Shown here one piece after another: positions 16,518-26,412 of a stretch of DNA of 64,000 bases. A model generated the notes under the pieces. The model was not told the origin of the DNA. It searched no databases and saw only the letters and a program-made list of their open reading frames with translations. This stretch comes from Chitinophaga pinensis. GTDB lineage: Bacteria; Bacteroidota; Bacteroidia; Chitinophagales; Chitinophagaceae. The number at the start of each line of letters is the position of its first letter. Positions within the stretch are counted from its first letter, which is position 1. Location of the stretch: contig CAMBEI010000002.1 in the NCBI GenBank assembly GCA_945865645.1, positions 1 to 64,000 on the forward strand, given 5' to 3'. A program made the translations under genes and the position numbers.

Positions 16518-18095
16518 TTAACAGTTTTTAAAGATTTTTACAGGAGCTTCTTCTAACATAGCTTCTATTTTTTTTGCAGCATTGGTAATTGAAAGTCCCC
16601 CCAAATTTGTGCAACGAAGGGTATGATGTATCTGATCTCCAACCACTTTCATGGTTTCTATAACTTCGTCTAGTGGTATCAGTTGTTCATAATTACTAAG
16701 CGCCATATTGGTGCAGGATACGGCGTTAGTTGCTGCCATTACATTACGGCCTAAGCAGGGGGCTTCTACCCGATTGCCAATAGGATCGCAGATGATGCCC
16801 AGCGAATTTTGTAAAGCCAGCGAAGCAGCAGAAATACTTTGTTGTAAGCTCCCTCCTTTCATTTCTGTAATCGCTGCGGCAGCCATGCCACCCCCCGATC
16901 CCGTTTCGGCCATACAGCCACCAACTTCGGCAGCAAAAGTTGCATGTGCCGCAATAAAAACACCAATTAAACCAGCAGATAGCATTGCCTTAACCAACTC
17001 ATCTTCGTGCAGCTGCATAGAATGTGCAGTACCAAATAAAGCGCCAGGCAAGGCTCCACAGCTTCCTGCTGTGGGTGCTGCTACAATAACACCCATTGAG
17101 CTTTTTACCTCCATCATGGCACTTACATACATGATGATACGGTTATTAGTTTCTCCGCCAACTAATTTATTGGCATCTAGTTTTTCTTTAAACTGTAAAG
17201 ACTGACTTCCTAAAATGCGATCTTTATAATGGGTGCCTTGTAAACCTAATTTAATGGCTTGACCCATGATGTGAATAATGCCTCGCATTTTTTCAAAAAC
17301 TTCACTTGCGCTAATATCTCCCCTTGCCATTTCGTAATCAACTGCTAGTTGCCATAGCGATTTATTTTTATCAATATTATACTCCATCATTTGGTTGCAG
17401 GTAATAAAAGGTACTTGTAAATTTTTACGAGCCATTACTGGTAAAACAGGTTCTAGTTGCTTGATGAATGAAACACCTTCCATTACCAGTAACTCTTTAT
17501 AAATACCTTCATCTAAAAATGTCTGTGATTTAATTTCTATAAAAGATAGTTCCCCTTTATGAAATTCTAAATAATCAAATGGTGTAGAAGAGGTTAAAAA
17601 CGTAATGATATTTTCTGGCTTATCGCAGTAAATTAATGTTTCAAAATAATCCCCCGCCATAGAAACTTTTACCTCATCAATGGCAATTACTTCTATCATA
17701 CCCCCTCCGGTGGATATGGCAGTTAGTTTTCTGGTTTCTTTATTATTGTTCAGCGTTATTTTATACAGGTTAGGATGACTGTTACCAATATCAACAATAT
17801 GAATGTTAATATTTATACCTGCTGTTACCATATATTTATCAGATTCGGGCAGGCGTTCGTCATAAGCTTCCCATCCTAAAAAGCCACCAAATAATCCCAT
17901 ATCCGATCCCTGACTTTTATGTGTGGTTGCCAACGATCCGTTAGGATCAAACTCAATTAAAATATCTTTAATATTTTCATCCATCAGGTTTCGGCACAAG
18001 CGAGCAATACGCAAGGATGCAGCACAGTGTGAGCTAGATGGGCCGCGCATAACTGGGCCAATAACATCGTTGAATATACTGGGGTATGTGCTCAT
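16518..18095 (-). CDS. sdaA: L-serine dehydratase, iron-sulfur type, single chain
   Basis: Converts L-serine to pyruvate and ammonia using a [4Fe-4S] cluster. At 525 residues it is the one-chain form in which the beta-type domain (residues about 1-190, with GPSSSHCAA) is fused to the alpha domain. Cluster-binding and catalytic cysteines appear in TAGSCGALPGALF and in CDPIGNRVEAPCLGRN. ETGSGGGMAAAAI matches the conserved glycine-rich segment. It follows the dipeptidyl peptidase gene by 37 bp on the same strand, so co-transcription is likely. Peptide breakdown feeding amino-acid catabolism would make sense but is inference. Confidence 0.93.
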   Translation of the reverse strand: MSTYPSIFNDVIGPVMRGPSSSHCAASLRIARLCRNLMDENIKDILIEFDPNGSLATTHKSQGSDMGLFGGFLGWEAYDERLPESDKYMVTAGININIHIVDIGNSHPNLYKITLNNNKETRKLTAISTGGGMIEVIAIDEVKVSMAGDYFETLIYCDKPENIITFLTSSTPFDYLEFHKGELSFIEIKSQTFLDEGIYKELLVMEGVSFIKQLEPVLPVMARKNLQVPFITCNQMMEYNIDKNKSLWQLAVDYEMARGDISASEVFEKMRGIIHIMGQAIKLGLQGTHYKDRILGSQSLQFKEKLDANKLVGGETNNRIIMYVSAMMEVKSSMGVIVAAPTAGSCGALPGALFGTAHSMQLHEDELVKAMLSAGLIGVFIAAHATFAAEVGGCMAETGSGGGMAAAAITEMKGGSLQQSISAASLALQNSLGIICDPIGNRVEAPCLGRNVMAATNAVSCTNMALSNYEQLIPLDEVIETMKVVGDQIHHTLRCTNLGGLSITNAAKKIEAMLEEAPVKIFKNC

Positions 18096-18132
18096 ATTTT
18101 TTTGTTAAGTTATTATATATTCTTTGGGGTAT

Positions 18133-20364
18133 CTACAAATTATCCTTCCAAAATTTTTCCATACTTCGCCTCATATGCAGTGTTGTATTTTTTCCCTGGC
18201 TAATACTATGGTCGCGCATGGGGTAAGAAAACATGGTAAATAATTTATTATTTTTAATTAGCTCATTTGTCAACATTTCAAAATTTTGATAATGCACATT
18301 ATCGTCGCCCGTGCCATGAATAATCATTAGGTTGCCTTCTAATTTACCGGCATGTGTTAACGGAGAGCCATCTCGGTAACCAGCAATATTATCACTTGGC
18401 AAACCCATGTATCGCTCTTGGTAAATATTATCATATAACGTTTGTAGGGCAACAAAAGAAACAGCGATTCCCGTTTTATAAATATCAGCATGCCTAAACA
18501 TACAGTGTAACGTCATTTGCCCCCCGCCGCTCCATCCCCAGATGCCAATTCTTTTTTCGTCAACAAAAGAATAAGAAGTAACAATTTTTTTTGCGGCCTT
18601 TGCCTGATCATCGGCAGCCATTAAACCAATTTGGCGATAAATGGATTTTCTAAAATCGCGACCACGGGGTACCCGGGTACCCCGGTTATCGATACTTACA
18701 ATAATATAATTCAATTGATTACTCAAGTATTGGTGCCAGAGGTTATCTCCAGTTCCCCAGTTATCTTGCACAGTAGAACCCGCGGGTTCTCCATACACAT
18801 GAATTAAGAGGGGATATTTTTTCTGCGGATCAAAATTAATAGGTTTTATCATCCATGCATCTAATACTATATCTCCAATATCTACCTGAAAAAACTCTTT
18901 GTTACGCAACCCCAGTTCATTCATTTTTGTTTTTAAAGCGCCGTTATCTTCCAATAATTTTATTTCTTGGTGTGTATTAAGATTAATTAGCGATATCCGG
19001 CGAGGGGTATTCGAATTCTCAAAACTATGGATGGCATATCTTGCATCAGCACTTATTTGATAACTATGTTGCCCCGCCATGTTTGCAGGCGAAACTTTTT
19101 CTGCTTCTCCGTTTCCATCCAATCTACTGCGGTACAGGTAACGCTGTGTAAAATTATCTGGGGAAGCAATATAGTAAACAAAGCCACCAACAGGATCAAT
19201 ACAATTAATATTCACGACATCAAAATTTCCTTTTGTTATAAGTTTAATTTCTTTTCCATTGCGAGAAACTTTATACAAATGCATCCAGCCATCTTTTTCG
19301 CTGGTCCAAGTAAATGATTTAGTATCATCAAGCCAAACTATATTATCATGTATATCTAAAAAAGCTTCGTCTTTATCGGTAAGTATATTTTTTACCCCCA
19401 TGGTTTTTGTGTTACCCACCCAAACGGTGTTTGTATTTTGTAAACGGTTTAATTGCTGTAACATTAATTCGTCAGAGCCTGGTATATAATCCATTCTGGC
19501 TAAATAATTATTGCGTGGATCGCCAGGTATAGCAAACCATTTAGTTTTTCCACCAGTTGAAGATATTACGCCTACTTTAACCGCCGAGTTTGCAGTACCC
19601 ACTTTTGGATAAGGCAAAGGAATTGGTTGAGAATAATTGGAATCTATATTGTTGATCATAAAAAATGTTCCAACCTCTTTTGTATCGGATTGCCAATAGG
19701 CAATATTTTTCCCATCGGGGCTCCATCTAAACCCATCTAAGTCATCTAACTCCTCTTCATATACCCAATCAAAAGTGCCATTAATAATATTATTGCCACC
19801 ATCCTTTGTTAATGGTATTATTACGCTTGTGTTAATATCTTCTGCATAAATATTTAGCTTACTTACATAAGCCACTCTATTACCATCTGGCGAAAATTTA
19901 GCAAACATAAGTGTAGCTTCTTCAAGGCCTTTACCCATTTGCGTTAGTTTATTATTTTTAAGATTTAGCACCCAATAATCGCCTTTTGAATTTTGCCTCC
20001 ACACTTTACGAGTATTAGTAAAAATTAAAAGTTTATTATTATCATCACTCCATATATAATTGGCAATAGATAAAGGTTTATTTGTGCCGTTGGGTATTAG
20101 TTGTTTTGCATTTACCAAAACTCGTCTCGCCCCAGTGGCTGCATCATATACTACAATATCGTTTCCTTTTGCATCGGTATTACTCTCCAGTGTTGAATAA
20201 CCCTTATTATCTTTCATCCATCTTACTGGCCCAAATCCTTTTGCATTATACATCCTGCTAGAATAAATATCTTCTAGTGTTAATTTTTTATTTTGAGCAA
20301 TACTATTGCTACTAAAAAAACCGATGATAATAAACAGTATACTTAATGAAATTTTACAATTCAT
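18133..20364 (-). CDS. Dipeptidyl peptidase IV-like S9B serine peptidase
   Basis: Exported peptidase that removes N-terminal dipeptides, with preference for Pro or Ala at position two if it behaves like DPP4. A signal peptide ends near NSIAQ. The beta-propeller domain covers about 50-490 and includes the substrate-anchoring double Glu in FDWVYEEELDD. The alpha/beta hydrolase domain has nucleophile Ser in GWSGGG near residue 610, the Asp region HGTGDDNVHYQN, and a final His in RDHS. The motif is GWSGGG rather than the common GWSYGG. At 743 residues length is normal. Neighbours are GH95 35 bp upstream and sdaA 37 bp downstream. Confidence 0.9.
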   Translation of the reverse strand: MNCKISLSILFIIIGFFSSNSIAQNKKLTLEDIYSSRMYNAKGFGPVRWMKDNKGYSTLESNTDAKGNDIVVYDAATGARRVLVNAKQLIPNGTNKPLSIANYIWSDDNNKLLIFTNTRKVWRQNSKGDYWVLNLKNNKLTQMGKGLEEATLMFAKFSPDGNRVAYVSKLNIYAEDINTSVIIPLTKDGGNNIINGTFDWVYEEELDDLDGFRWSPDGKNIAYWQSDTKEVGTFFMINNIDSNYSQPIPLPYPKVGTANSAVKVGVISSTGGKTKWFAIPGDPRNNYLARMDYIPGSDELMLQQLNRLQNTNTVWVGNTKTMGVKNILTDKDEAFLDIHDNIVWLDDTKSFTWTSEKDGWMHLYKVSRNGKEIKLITKGNFDVVNINCIDPVGGFVYYIASPDNFTQRYLYRSRLDGNGEAEKVSPANMAGQHSYQISADARYAIHSFENSNTPRRISLINLNTHQEIKLLEDNGALKTKMNELGLRNKEFFQVDIGDIVLDAWMIKPINFDPQKKYPLLIHVYGEPAGSTVQDNWGTGDNLWHQYLSNQLNYIIVSIDNRGTRVPRGRDFRKSIYRQIGLMAADDQAKAAKKIVTSYSFVDEKRIGIWGWSGGGQMTLHCMFRHADIYKTGIAVSFVALQTLYDNIYQERYMGLPSDNIAGYRDGSPLTHAGKLEGNLMIIHGTGDDNVHYQNFEMLTNELIKNNKLFTMFSYPMRDHSISQGKNTTLHMRRSMEKFWKDNL

Positions 20365-20399
20365 AATGTAGATTTTATTTATAAGAAGTACAATAATAT

Positions 20400-22859
20400 T
20401 TATTCAATAATATAAATAGCCCCTGGTATTGTTTTAAATTCAATTTGGTTGTCAGATAGTTTTTTAAAGGTAACATGTTTCCCATTGCTACTGATCTTCA
20501 TGTTGGGTTTATATTCAATTTTGCAAAGCTCACCCGCTTTTGATAAGATTTTAAGTTGTGTTATCATTTTATTTTTCCAACTAAATTCTAGCTGAAAAGC
20601 GCCTCTGGCACAAAATCCCACACATTCGCCTTTGCTCCACTCGTCGGGCAAAGCTGGCAATAGTTTTATGTATCCGTCGTGTGATTGCATCAGCATTTCA
20701 GTAACGGCAGCACTAACGCCTAAACTACCATCTACCTGAAGCGATTTGCCACACAATGCAAATAAAGAACTACAAGATTGCTCTTTTAAGTAACCCTTAT
20801 AAATTTTATTAGAGCGGTTGCCATCACCCAGCCTTGCCCATAAAGCCATCTTCCATGCTCGTGAAAAACCTGTTGATGCATCCCCTCTTTCTTCCAGCAC
20901 TTTTTTATAAGCATCTATCAATGCAGGAGTCCTTTTTTCGTACAATACTTTGCCTGGATATAATCCGTACATGTGGGAAAAATGTCGATGATTTTTTTCT
21001 AAAGATTTCCAGTCGTCTGCCCATTCCTGTAAGGCTCCATCTTTGCCAATTTTTGGAGGAACTAATTTTTCTCTAGCTATGCTAACCTGTTGAATAAAAC
21101 TGTTTTCTTTATCTAAAATTTTTGAAGCTTCAATATAATATCCAAAGAGGTCGTACAAAATTTGCATGTCGATGGAAGAGCCTGCGCAGATTGTTGTACC
21201 TTCTCTAAACCCTGCAGTTACCTCATCAAAATAAGGTTTATTGCCACCGCCATCGGGAAAGTTTTCGGGCGAGGTGGAAGGATTTGTAACCAGCCATTTT
21301 CCATTGGGGTGTGGCACTAAAAAATCCATAAAGAATTTAACTGAGCCCTCCATTAACGGATAAGTTTCTTTTAAAAATTTATTATCCCTACTATATTCAT
21401 AGTGCTCCCATATATGTGTACAGAGCCAAGCGCCACCAACCGTAAATGTTCCCCAGGTGGGGCCATCCATTGGTGCTGCAACCCGCCATATATCAGTATT
21501 TTGGTGTAATACCCACCCGTTTGCGCCGTAATGTTCGCGGGCAACTTCTGTACCCTGGTCGGTTATTTCCTTTATCAATTTAAATAAGGGTTCGGCGCAT
21601 TCCGACAGGTTACTGCTCTCTACCGGCCAGTAATTCATTTCGGTATTGATGTTGGTGGTGTATTTTGAATCCCAAGCAGGATTCATATTGTCGTTCCATA
21701 TACCTTGTAAGTTAGCCGGCTGGGTGCCAGGTCTTGATGAACTGATTAGGAGATACCTGCCAAACTGATAACTTAGTGCAGCCATACAAGGATCTGATTC
21801 GGTTTGAATTTTTTTAATCCGCTCTGGTGTCGGTAAAAAAGAATTTTTAGTAATAGGTAGTTGTAGTGATACCCGGTCAAAATATTTTTTATGATCAGCT
21901 ATTGCCGATCTTACAATGGTTTGATATTTTTTATTTTCAAAGTTATTAAAATAATTTTCTATTCTTTGGTGTGGATTAGCGCTAACATCTTTATAGTTTA
22001 CAAAATTTGTTGCTGCTGCAAAATACAAGGTAACTGCATTTGCATTTTCAATAATTAAATCAACGCCATCTGTTTTTATAGTACCCCCCTCTAGCACTGC
22101 TTTAATTTTTGCTTCGTACCTCATTTTTCCTTCCACACCCATATAGTCGGCTGATTTGCCGGTAAGTATTAATCCATCATTACCATCCGAATCCATTTTA
22201 AAATAATCGGTTGCATAATTAGAATGTGTATCGTTTCTTTCGCCCCGCAAATTTGCGGTAACGGAAATACTGCCCGGCTTATCAGCTGTAATGCGTATAA
22301 CTATAAACTGATCGGGGGCCGATGCTAATACCTCGCGCTGGTAGCTGATTCCATTAGTTGTGTAAGTCACGCCGGCAATTCCGGTTTCTAAATCAAGCCA
22401 ACGTTTATAATTAGTAACACTGTCTTCATTTTTAAAAAATAAATGCAGATTAGCTAAGCATTGATACTTCATTTGCTCTACTGGATAACCCATTAAATTA
22501 CGACCGAATAAATTATGTGCCGCCAGGTATTTTTCTTCAAAAACCAGTTTTTGTATTTCGGGTAAAACTTTATAACCACCTTTTACTACGGTTGAATAAG
22601 GGCCGCCAGACCAATAAGTTTCCTCATTTAACTGAATACGTTCTTCGTTATTTTTTCCAAAAACCATAGCTCCTATACGTCCGTTACCAACTGGTAATGC
22701 CTCATCCCATTTTTTTGCAGGCGAATTATACCATAATAATGTAGCTGGATTAAAATTTTCGGTATTTATTAAAAATGCTATTTCTTTTTGCTGTGCAAAA
22801 AGTACAGGAGTAAAAAAAAAGAATAAAATTACAAAAAAGTATTTGCCATATCTCATCAT
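20400..22859 (-). CDS. GH95-family alpha-L-fucosidase-like glycoside hydrolase
   Basis: Exported glycoside hydrolase, 819 residues with signal peptide ending PVLFAQ. The N-terminal part has WDEALPVGNGRIGAMVFG and LNEETYWSGGP, hallmark of GH95. The catalytic (alpha/alpha)6 barrel shows QGIWNDNMNPAWDSKYTTNI and NTEMNYWP, where the two Asn residues (NIN) help activate the water, and a C-terminal GSLGVSAAVTEMLMQSH segment. GH95 members release alpha-1,2-fucose, and some act on galactose. It is not in a SusC/SusD locus and is followed by the peptidase gene at 35 bp, so glycoprotein degradation is a reasonable guess. Confidence 0.9.
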   Translation of the reverse strand: MMRYGKYFFVILFFFFTPVLFAQQKEIAFLINTENFNPATLLWYNSPAKKWDEALPVGNGRIGAMVFGKNNEERIQLNEETYWSGGPYSTVVKGGYKVLPEIQKLVFEEKYLAAHNLFGRNLMGYPVEQMKYQCLANLHLFFKNEDSVTNYKRWLDLETGIAGVTYTTNGISYQREVLASAPDQFIVIRITADKPGSISVTANLRGERNDTHSNYATDYFKMDSDGNDGLILTGKSADYMGVEGKMRYEAKIKAVLEGGTIKTDGVDLIIENANAVTLYFAAATNFVNYKDVSANPHQRIENYFNNFENKKYQTIVRSAIADHKKYFDRVSLQLPITKNSFLPTPERIKKIQTESDPCMAALSYQFGRYLLISSSRPGTQPANLQGIWNDNMNPAWDSKYTTNINTEMNYWPVESSNLSECAEPLFKLIKEITDQGTEVAREHYGANGWVLHQNTDIWRVAAPMDGPTWGTFTVGGAWLCTHIWEHYEYSRDNKFLKETYPLMEGSVKFFMDFLVPHPNGKWLVTNPSTSPENFPDGGGNKPYFDEVTAGFREGTTICAGSSIDMQILYDLFGYYIEASKILDKENSFIQQVSIAREKLVPPKIGKDGALQEWADDWKSLEKNHRHFSHMYGLYPGKVLYEKRTPALIDAYKKVLEERGDASTGFSRAWKMALWARLGDGNRSNKIYKGYLKEQSCSSLFALCGKSLQVDGSLGVSAAVTEMLMQSHDGYIKLLPALPDEWSKGECVGFCARGAFQLEFSWKNKMITQLKILSKAGELCKIEYKPNMKISSNGKHVTFKKLSDNQIEFKTIPGAIYIIE

Positions 22860-22959
22860 TAAATACTATTTTAAAGTATAAATTAATAGCGGGAACAGAG
22901 GGTATAAATAAGCATTTTTTAAAAGTAATAAAAAATATGGAAGAAGATATTGTAATTTT

Positions 22960-24402
22960 TTAAAATTCTGCACTCTTTGGATACCTAGGAAAAGGAATAA
23001 CATCTCTAATATTACTCATGCCGGTTACAAATTGCACCAGTCGCTCAAATCCAAGCCCAAAACCGGCATGCGGACAAGTACCGAATTTTCTCGTTTCCAG
23101 GTACCACCATAATTCTTCGACGGGCACATGCATTTCTTCCATACGTTGTATAAGTTTATCCATGCGTTCTTCCCTTTGACTTCCACCAACAATTTCGCCA
23201 ATACCTGGTGCTAAAATATCCATGGCAGCAACTGTTTTTCCATCGTTGTTTTGGCGCATATAAAAACTCTTTATTTCTTTTGGATAATCTGTAAGTATTA
23301 CCGGCTTTTTAAAATGCTTTTCTACTAGGTAGCGTTCGTGTTCACTTTGTAAGTCGGTACCCCAAACCTCTATTAAATATTTAAATTTCTTTTTCTTGTT
23401 ATGATTACTATTTTTTAATATTTCTATTGCTTCTGTATAAGTTAATCTTTCAAAATCGTTATCAACAACAAATTTTAATTTTTCTAACAAACCCATGTCA
23501 CTCCTTTCGCTTTGAGGTTTTTGTTTTTCTTCTTCGTCTAATCGAAGCGATAAAAACTCCATATCTTCTTTGTTATTCTCCATGGCATATTTAATAACAT
23601 ACTTTATAAATTCTTCTGCTAGGGTCATATTATCCTCTAGATCGTTAAAAGCTACTTCGGGTTCAACCATCCAAAATTCGGCAAGGTGGCGTGTGGTATT
23701 GCTATTTTCGGCACGAAAAGTTGGTCCAAAAGTATAAATATCGCTTAAAGCCATAGCTGCCAGTTCCCCTTCTAGTTGTCCGCTTACTGTAAGGTTGGTG
23801 CTTCGTCCAAAGAAATCTTCTTTAAAATTAATGTTGTCGTATTCATTCTTCGGTGCTGTTCCGTCTAACGGCAATGTAGTTACTTTAAACATTTCTCCCG
23901 CCCCCTCCGCATCGCTTGCTGTAATGATGGGTGTATGCAGGTATATAAATCCTTTATCATTAAAAAATTTATGAATAGCAAATGCTAAGGCATGGCGCAC
24001 ACGAAATACAGACCCAAAAGTATTTGTACGAAAACGCATGTGTGCATTTTCTCTTAAAAACTCAAGACTATGTTTTTTGGGTTGCATAGGATATGTTTCG
24101 GCATCACTATCACCCAGTATTTCTATTGTTGTTGCTTTAAGTTCTACTTTTTGTCCTTTTCCTAATGAAGGAATAATTGTGCCACTTGCTCTAATGCAAG
24201 CGCCTGTGGTAAGGCGTTTTAAAAGAGCCTCGTCAAACATACCTAAAGTGGCAACAATTTGTATATTATTATTAGTGCTGCCATCGTTAAGAGCAATAAA
24301 CTGGTTGTTTCTAAAAGTCCGTATCCAGCCCATAACCGTTGCTTCGTAGTTAGTCTCCTCAATAGCTAACAGGGTTTTAATTCTAATTCTTTTGTTAAAC
24401 AT
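22960..24402 (-). CDS. asnS: Asparaginyl-tRNA synthetase
   Basis: Class II aminoacyl-tRNA synthetase charging tRNA-Asn, 480 residues. An N-terminal OB-fold anticodon-binding domain ([20 protein letters not shown]) is followed by the catalytic domain with motif 2 [17 protein letters not shown] and motif 3 [12 protein letters not shown]. The HAEFWMxEPE-like context and the SGQLEGE segment favour AsnRS over AspRS. An insertion around [17 protein letters not shown] is in line with Bacteroidota versions. It has its own -7 box and diverges from rho. Confidence 0.96.
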   Translation of the reverse strand: MFNKRIRIKTLLAIEETNYEATVMGWIRTFRNNQFIALNDGSTNNNIQIVATLGMFDEALLKRLTTGACIRASGTIIPSLGKGQKVELKATTIEILGDSDAETYPMQPKKHSLEFLRENAHMRFRTNTFGSVFRVRHALAFAIHKFFNDKGFIYLHTPIITASDAEGAGEMFKVTTLPLDGTAPKNEYDNINFKEDFFGRSTNLTVSGQLEGELAAMALSDIYTFGPTFRAENSNTTRHLAEFWMVEPEVAFNDLEDNMTLAEEFIKYVIKYAMENNKEDMEFLSLRLDEEEKQKPQSERSDMGLLEKLKFVVDNDFERLTYTEAIEILKNSNHNKKKKFKYLIEVWGTDLQSEHERYLVEKHFKKPVILTDYPKEIKSFYMRQNNDGKTVAAMDILAPGIGEIVGGSQREERMDKLIQRMEEMHVPVEELWWYLETRKFGTCPHAGFGLGFERLVQFVTGMSNIRDVIPFPRYPKSAEF

Positions 24403-24727
24403 ATATGATTTATTAAGAACAAAGATAAGGATAGAACGCCGACGAGAGCGGTTGGGGTGAATTTTACTAATTAAATTAAAGTGCAGAACTCAAAATGAAT
24501 TCTGCCATATATTCTATATTTTTATCCGTCTAGCGGGTTAAATTCTCTAGTTATTCTAAAAAAACACTTTTTTTTAAAAAAATCTCGTAATATTGCTATT
24601 GAATTGGACCGATAGATAATATTCAACCAAACATTTCATCAGCGATTCAAGTTCCGTCAATAAAAATTCTCAATCACTATTTACAGACTTAAGACTAGAT
24701 TTTTGAAGAAAATCATTTTCAATTTTT
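24403..24727. other. Divergent intergenic region asnS/rho
   Basis: This 325-bp region holds the asnS -7 box (24420-24427). A small stem, GCAGAA (24483-24488) with TTCTGC (24500-24505), and a near-consensus TATATTTT (24515-24522) are visible and could belong to a long rho leader. No open frame or RNA gene is recognisable. Confidence 0.35.
24420..24427 (-). promoter_or_regulatory. Candidate -7 box for asnS
   Basis: Minus-strand TATCTTTG matches TAnnTTTG and ends 17 bases before the asnS ATG. No clear -33 element. Confidence 0.45.
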
Positions 24728-26314
24728 ATGTACAACATTTCACAACTGAACGAATTGCTCGTTCCTGAGTTGCTTGATATTGCAGAGCAAATTAATATAT
24801 CCAATACAAAAAAGCTTACTAAGCCAGATTTAATTAATAAGATTCTGGAAACCCAATCAATTATGAGTATCGAAAAAAACAAAGATGGCGAAAAGCCCAA
24901 GCGTAAGCGGATAGTAAAATCTGCTGAAGTAGAAATCACTGAACCGGTAGTTGATATAAAAATCAAAAAGCCTGAATCCGAAAAAAAACCTGTTAAAAAG
25001 CAGATAGAATTAGCGGATGAAGATGAGGACGTGCAGCCAATCACGGATCAAGAAAGTACGGTTCCTGAAGCTATTGCACAAATGCTGGCCGAAACTGACG
25101 AACAAGAGCAGGAAGCTGAAGTTGAACTAGAAGGAGAAGCTGCGCAGGTTCCTGCAAAACAATTCAATCAACGACAGCTACCGGCATTTAATATAGAATT
25201 TGATGGGGTTATCTTAGGCGAAGGTGTTTTGGAAATGATGGCCGACGGGTATGGGTTTTTAAGAAGTAGTGATTATAATTATTTATCATCGCCCGATGAT
25301 ATTTATGTTTCTCCTAGCCAGATAAAATTATTTGGCATAAAAACAGGGGATACAGTTTATGGCAGCGTTAGACCACCAAAAGAGGGAGAAAAATATTTTG
25401 CTTTATTAAAAGTAGAAACCATCAATGGAAAGTCGCCGGAAGAAGTAAGAGATCGTGTTCCTTTTGATTATTTAACACCCTTATTTCCATTTGAAAAATT
25501 AAATCTTTGTACTCGCTCCGATAATTATAGTACTCGTATCATGGATTTGTTTACTCCTATTGGTAAAGGACAACGTGGTTTAATTGTTGCCCAACCCAAA
25601 ACGGGTAAAACTATGCTACTAAAGGAACTAGCCAACGCTATTGCCGAAAATCATCCAGATTGTTACTTAATGATTGTATTGGTTGATGAAAGGCCAGAAG
25701 AGGTTACAGATATGGAACGCAGTGTAAAGGCAGAAGTTATTGCTTCTACATTCGACGAGCCTGCCGAAAAGCACGTTCGCGTTAGTACAATGGCACTTCA
25801 AAAAGCAAAGCGATTGGTAGAATGTGGGCATGATGTAATTATTTTATTGGATTCAATAACTCGTTTAGCAAGAGCTCATAATACTGTTGCTCCGTCAAGT
25901 GGAAAAGTATTAAGTGGCGGTGTGGAAGCTAATGCTATGCAAAAGCCAAAACAGTTTTTTGGGGCTGCTCGTAAAATTGAAAATGGTGGATCACTAACTA
26001 TTATTGCTACAGCACTAGTTGATACTGGCAGTAAAATGGATGAAGTTATTTTTGAAGAATTCAAAGGTACTGGCAATATGGAATTACAACTAGAGCGGAA
26101 ATTATCGAATCGCAGAATTTATCCTGCTATTGATATTGTTGCTTCATCTACTAGGCGCGACGATTTGTTGCTTGATAAAGATACTTTTCAACGCATGTGG
26201 GTGTTGCGTAAGCACATGGCCGATATGAATCCGGAAGAGGCTATTAATACGTTGTTGAAAAATATGAAAGGAACAAAAGATAATGCAGAATTTTTAACAA
26301 GCATGAACGGTTAA
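24728..26314 (+). CDS. rho: Transcription termination factor Rho
   Basis: Hexameric RNA-dependent ATPase ending transcription. The 528-residue protein starts with the Rho N-terminal helical domain (residues 1-45, [11 protein letters not shown]), followed by a charged, Lys/Glu-rich insert of about 100 residues common in Bacteroidota Rho. The RNA-binding cold-shock-like domain follows ([20 protein letters not shown]), then the ATPase with Walker A AQPKTGKT near 288-295, [15 protein letters not shown] and [13 protein letters not shown]. Downstream is a strong intrinsic terminator, so rho ends its own transcript without Rho. The unusually long 5' gap may allow the autoregulation known for rho elsewhere. 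Confidence 0.97.
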   Translation: MYNISQLNELLVPELLDIAEQINISNTKKLTKPDLINKILETQSIMSIEKNKDGEKPKRKRIVKSAEVEITEPVVDIKIKKPESEKKPVKKQIELADEDEDVQPITDQESTVPEAIAQMLAETDEQEQEAEVELEGEAAQVPAKQFNQRQLPAFNIEFDGVILGEGVLEMMADGYGFLRSSDYNYLSSPDDIYVSPSQIKLFGIKTGDTVYGSVRPPKEGEKYFALLKVETINGKSPEEVRDRVPFDYLTPLFPFEKLNLCTRSDNYSTRIMDLFTPIGKGQRGLIVAQPKTGKTMLLKELANAIAENHPDCYLMIVLVDERPEEVTDMERSVKAEVIASTFDEPAEKHVRVSTMALQKAKRLVECGHDVIILLDSITRLARAHNTVAPSSGKVLSGGVEANAMQKPKQFFGAARKIENGGSLTIIATALVDTGSKMDEVIFEEFKGTGNMELQLERKLSNRRIYPAIDIVASSTRRDDLLLDKDTFQRMWVLRKHMADMNPEEAINTLLKNMKGTKDNAEFLTSMNG

Positions 26315-26341
26315 AAGTAAAAAATTTAAAAGAACAAATAC

Positions 26342-26368
26342 AAGCCGCTGATTTTTTGGCGGCTTTTT
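26342..26368 (+). terminator. Intrinsic terminator of rho
   Basis: AAGCCGC (26342-26348) pairs perfectly with GCGGCTT (26359-26365) around a 10-base loop, followed directly by T-rich DNA. It lies 28 bases past the rho stop. Confidence 0.88.
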
Positions 26369-26412
26369 CTTGACGTAATTTTAGGTTATCTTGTTTTCTT
26401 ACAAAATAAAAA

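Noticed and set aside
16708..17205. Plus-strand 165-residue frame opposite sdaA
   Set aside because: It lies wholly opposite conserved serine dehydratase cluster-binding sequence and is Pro/Ala-rich, as antisense shadows often are.
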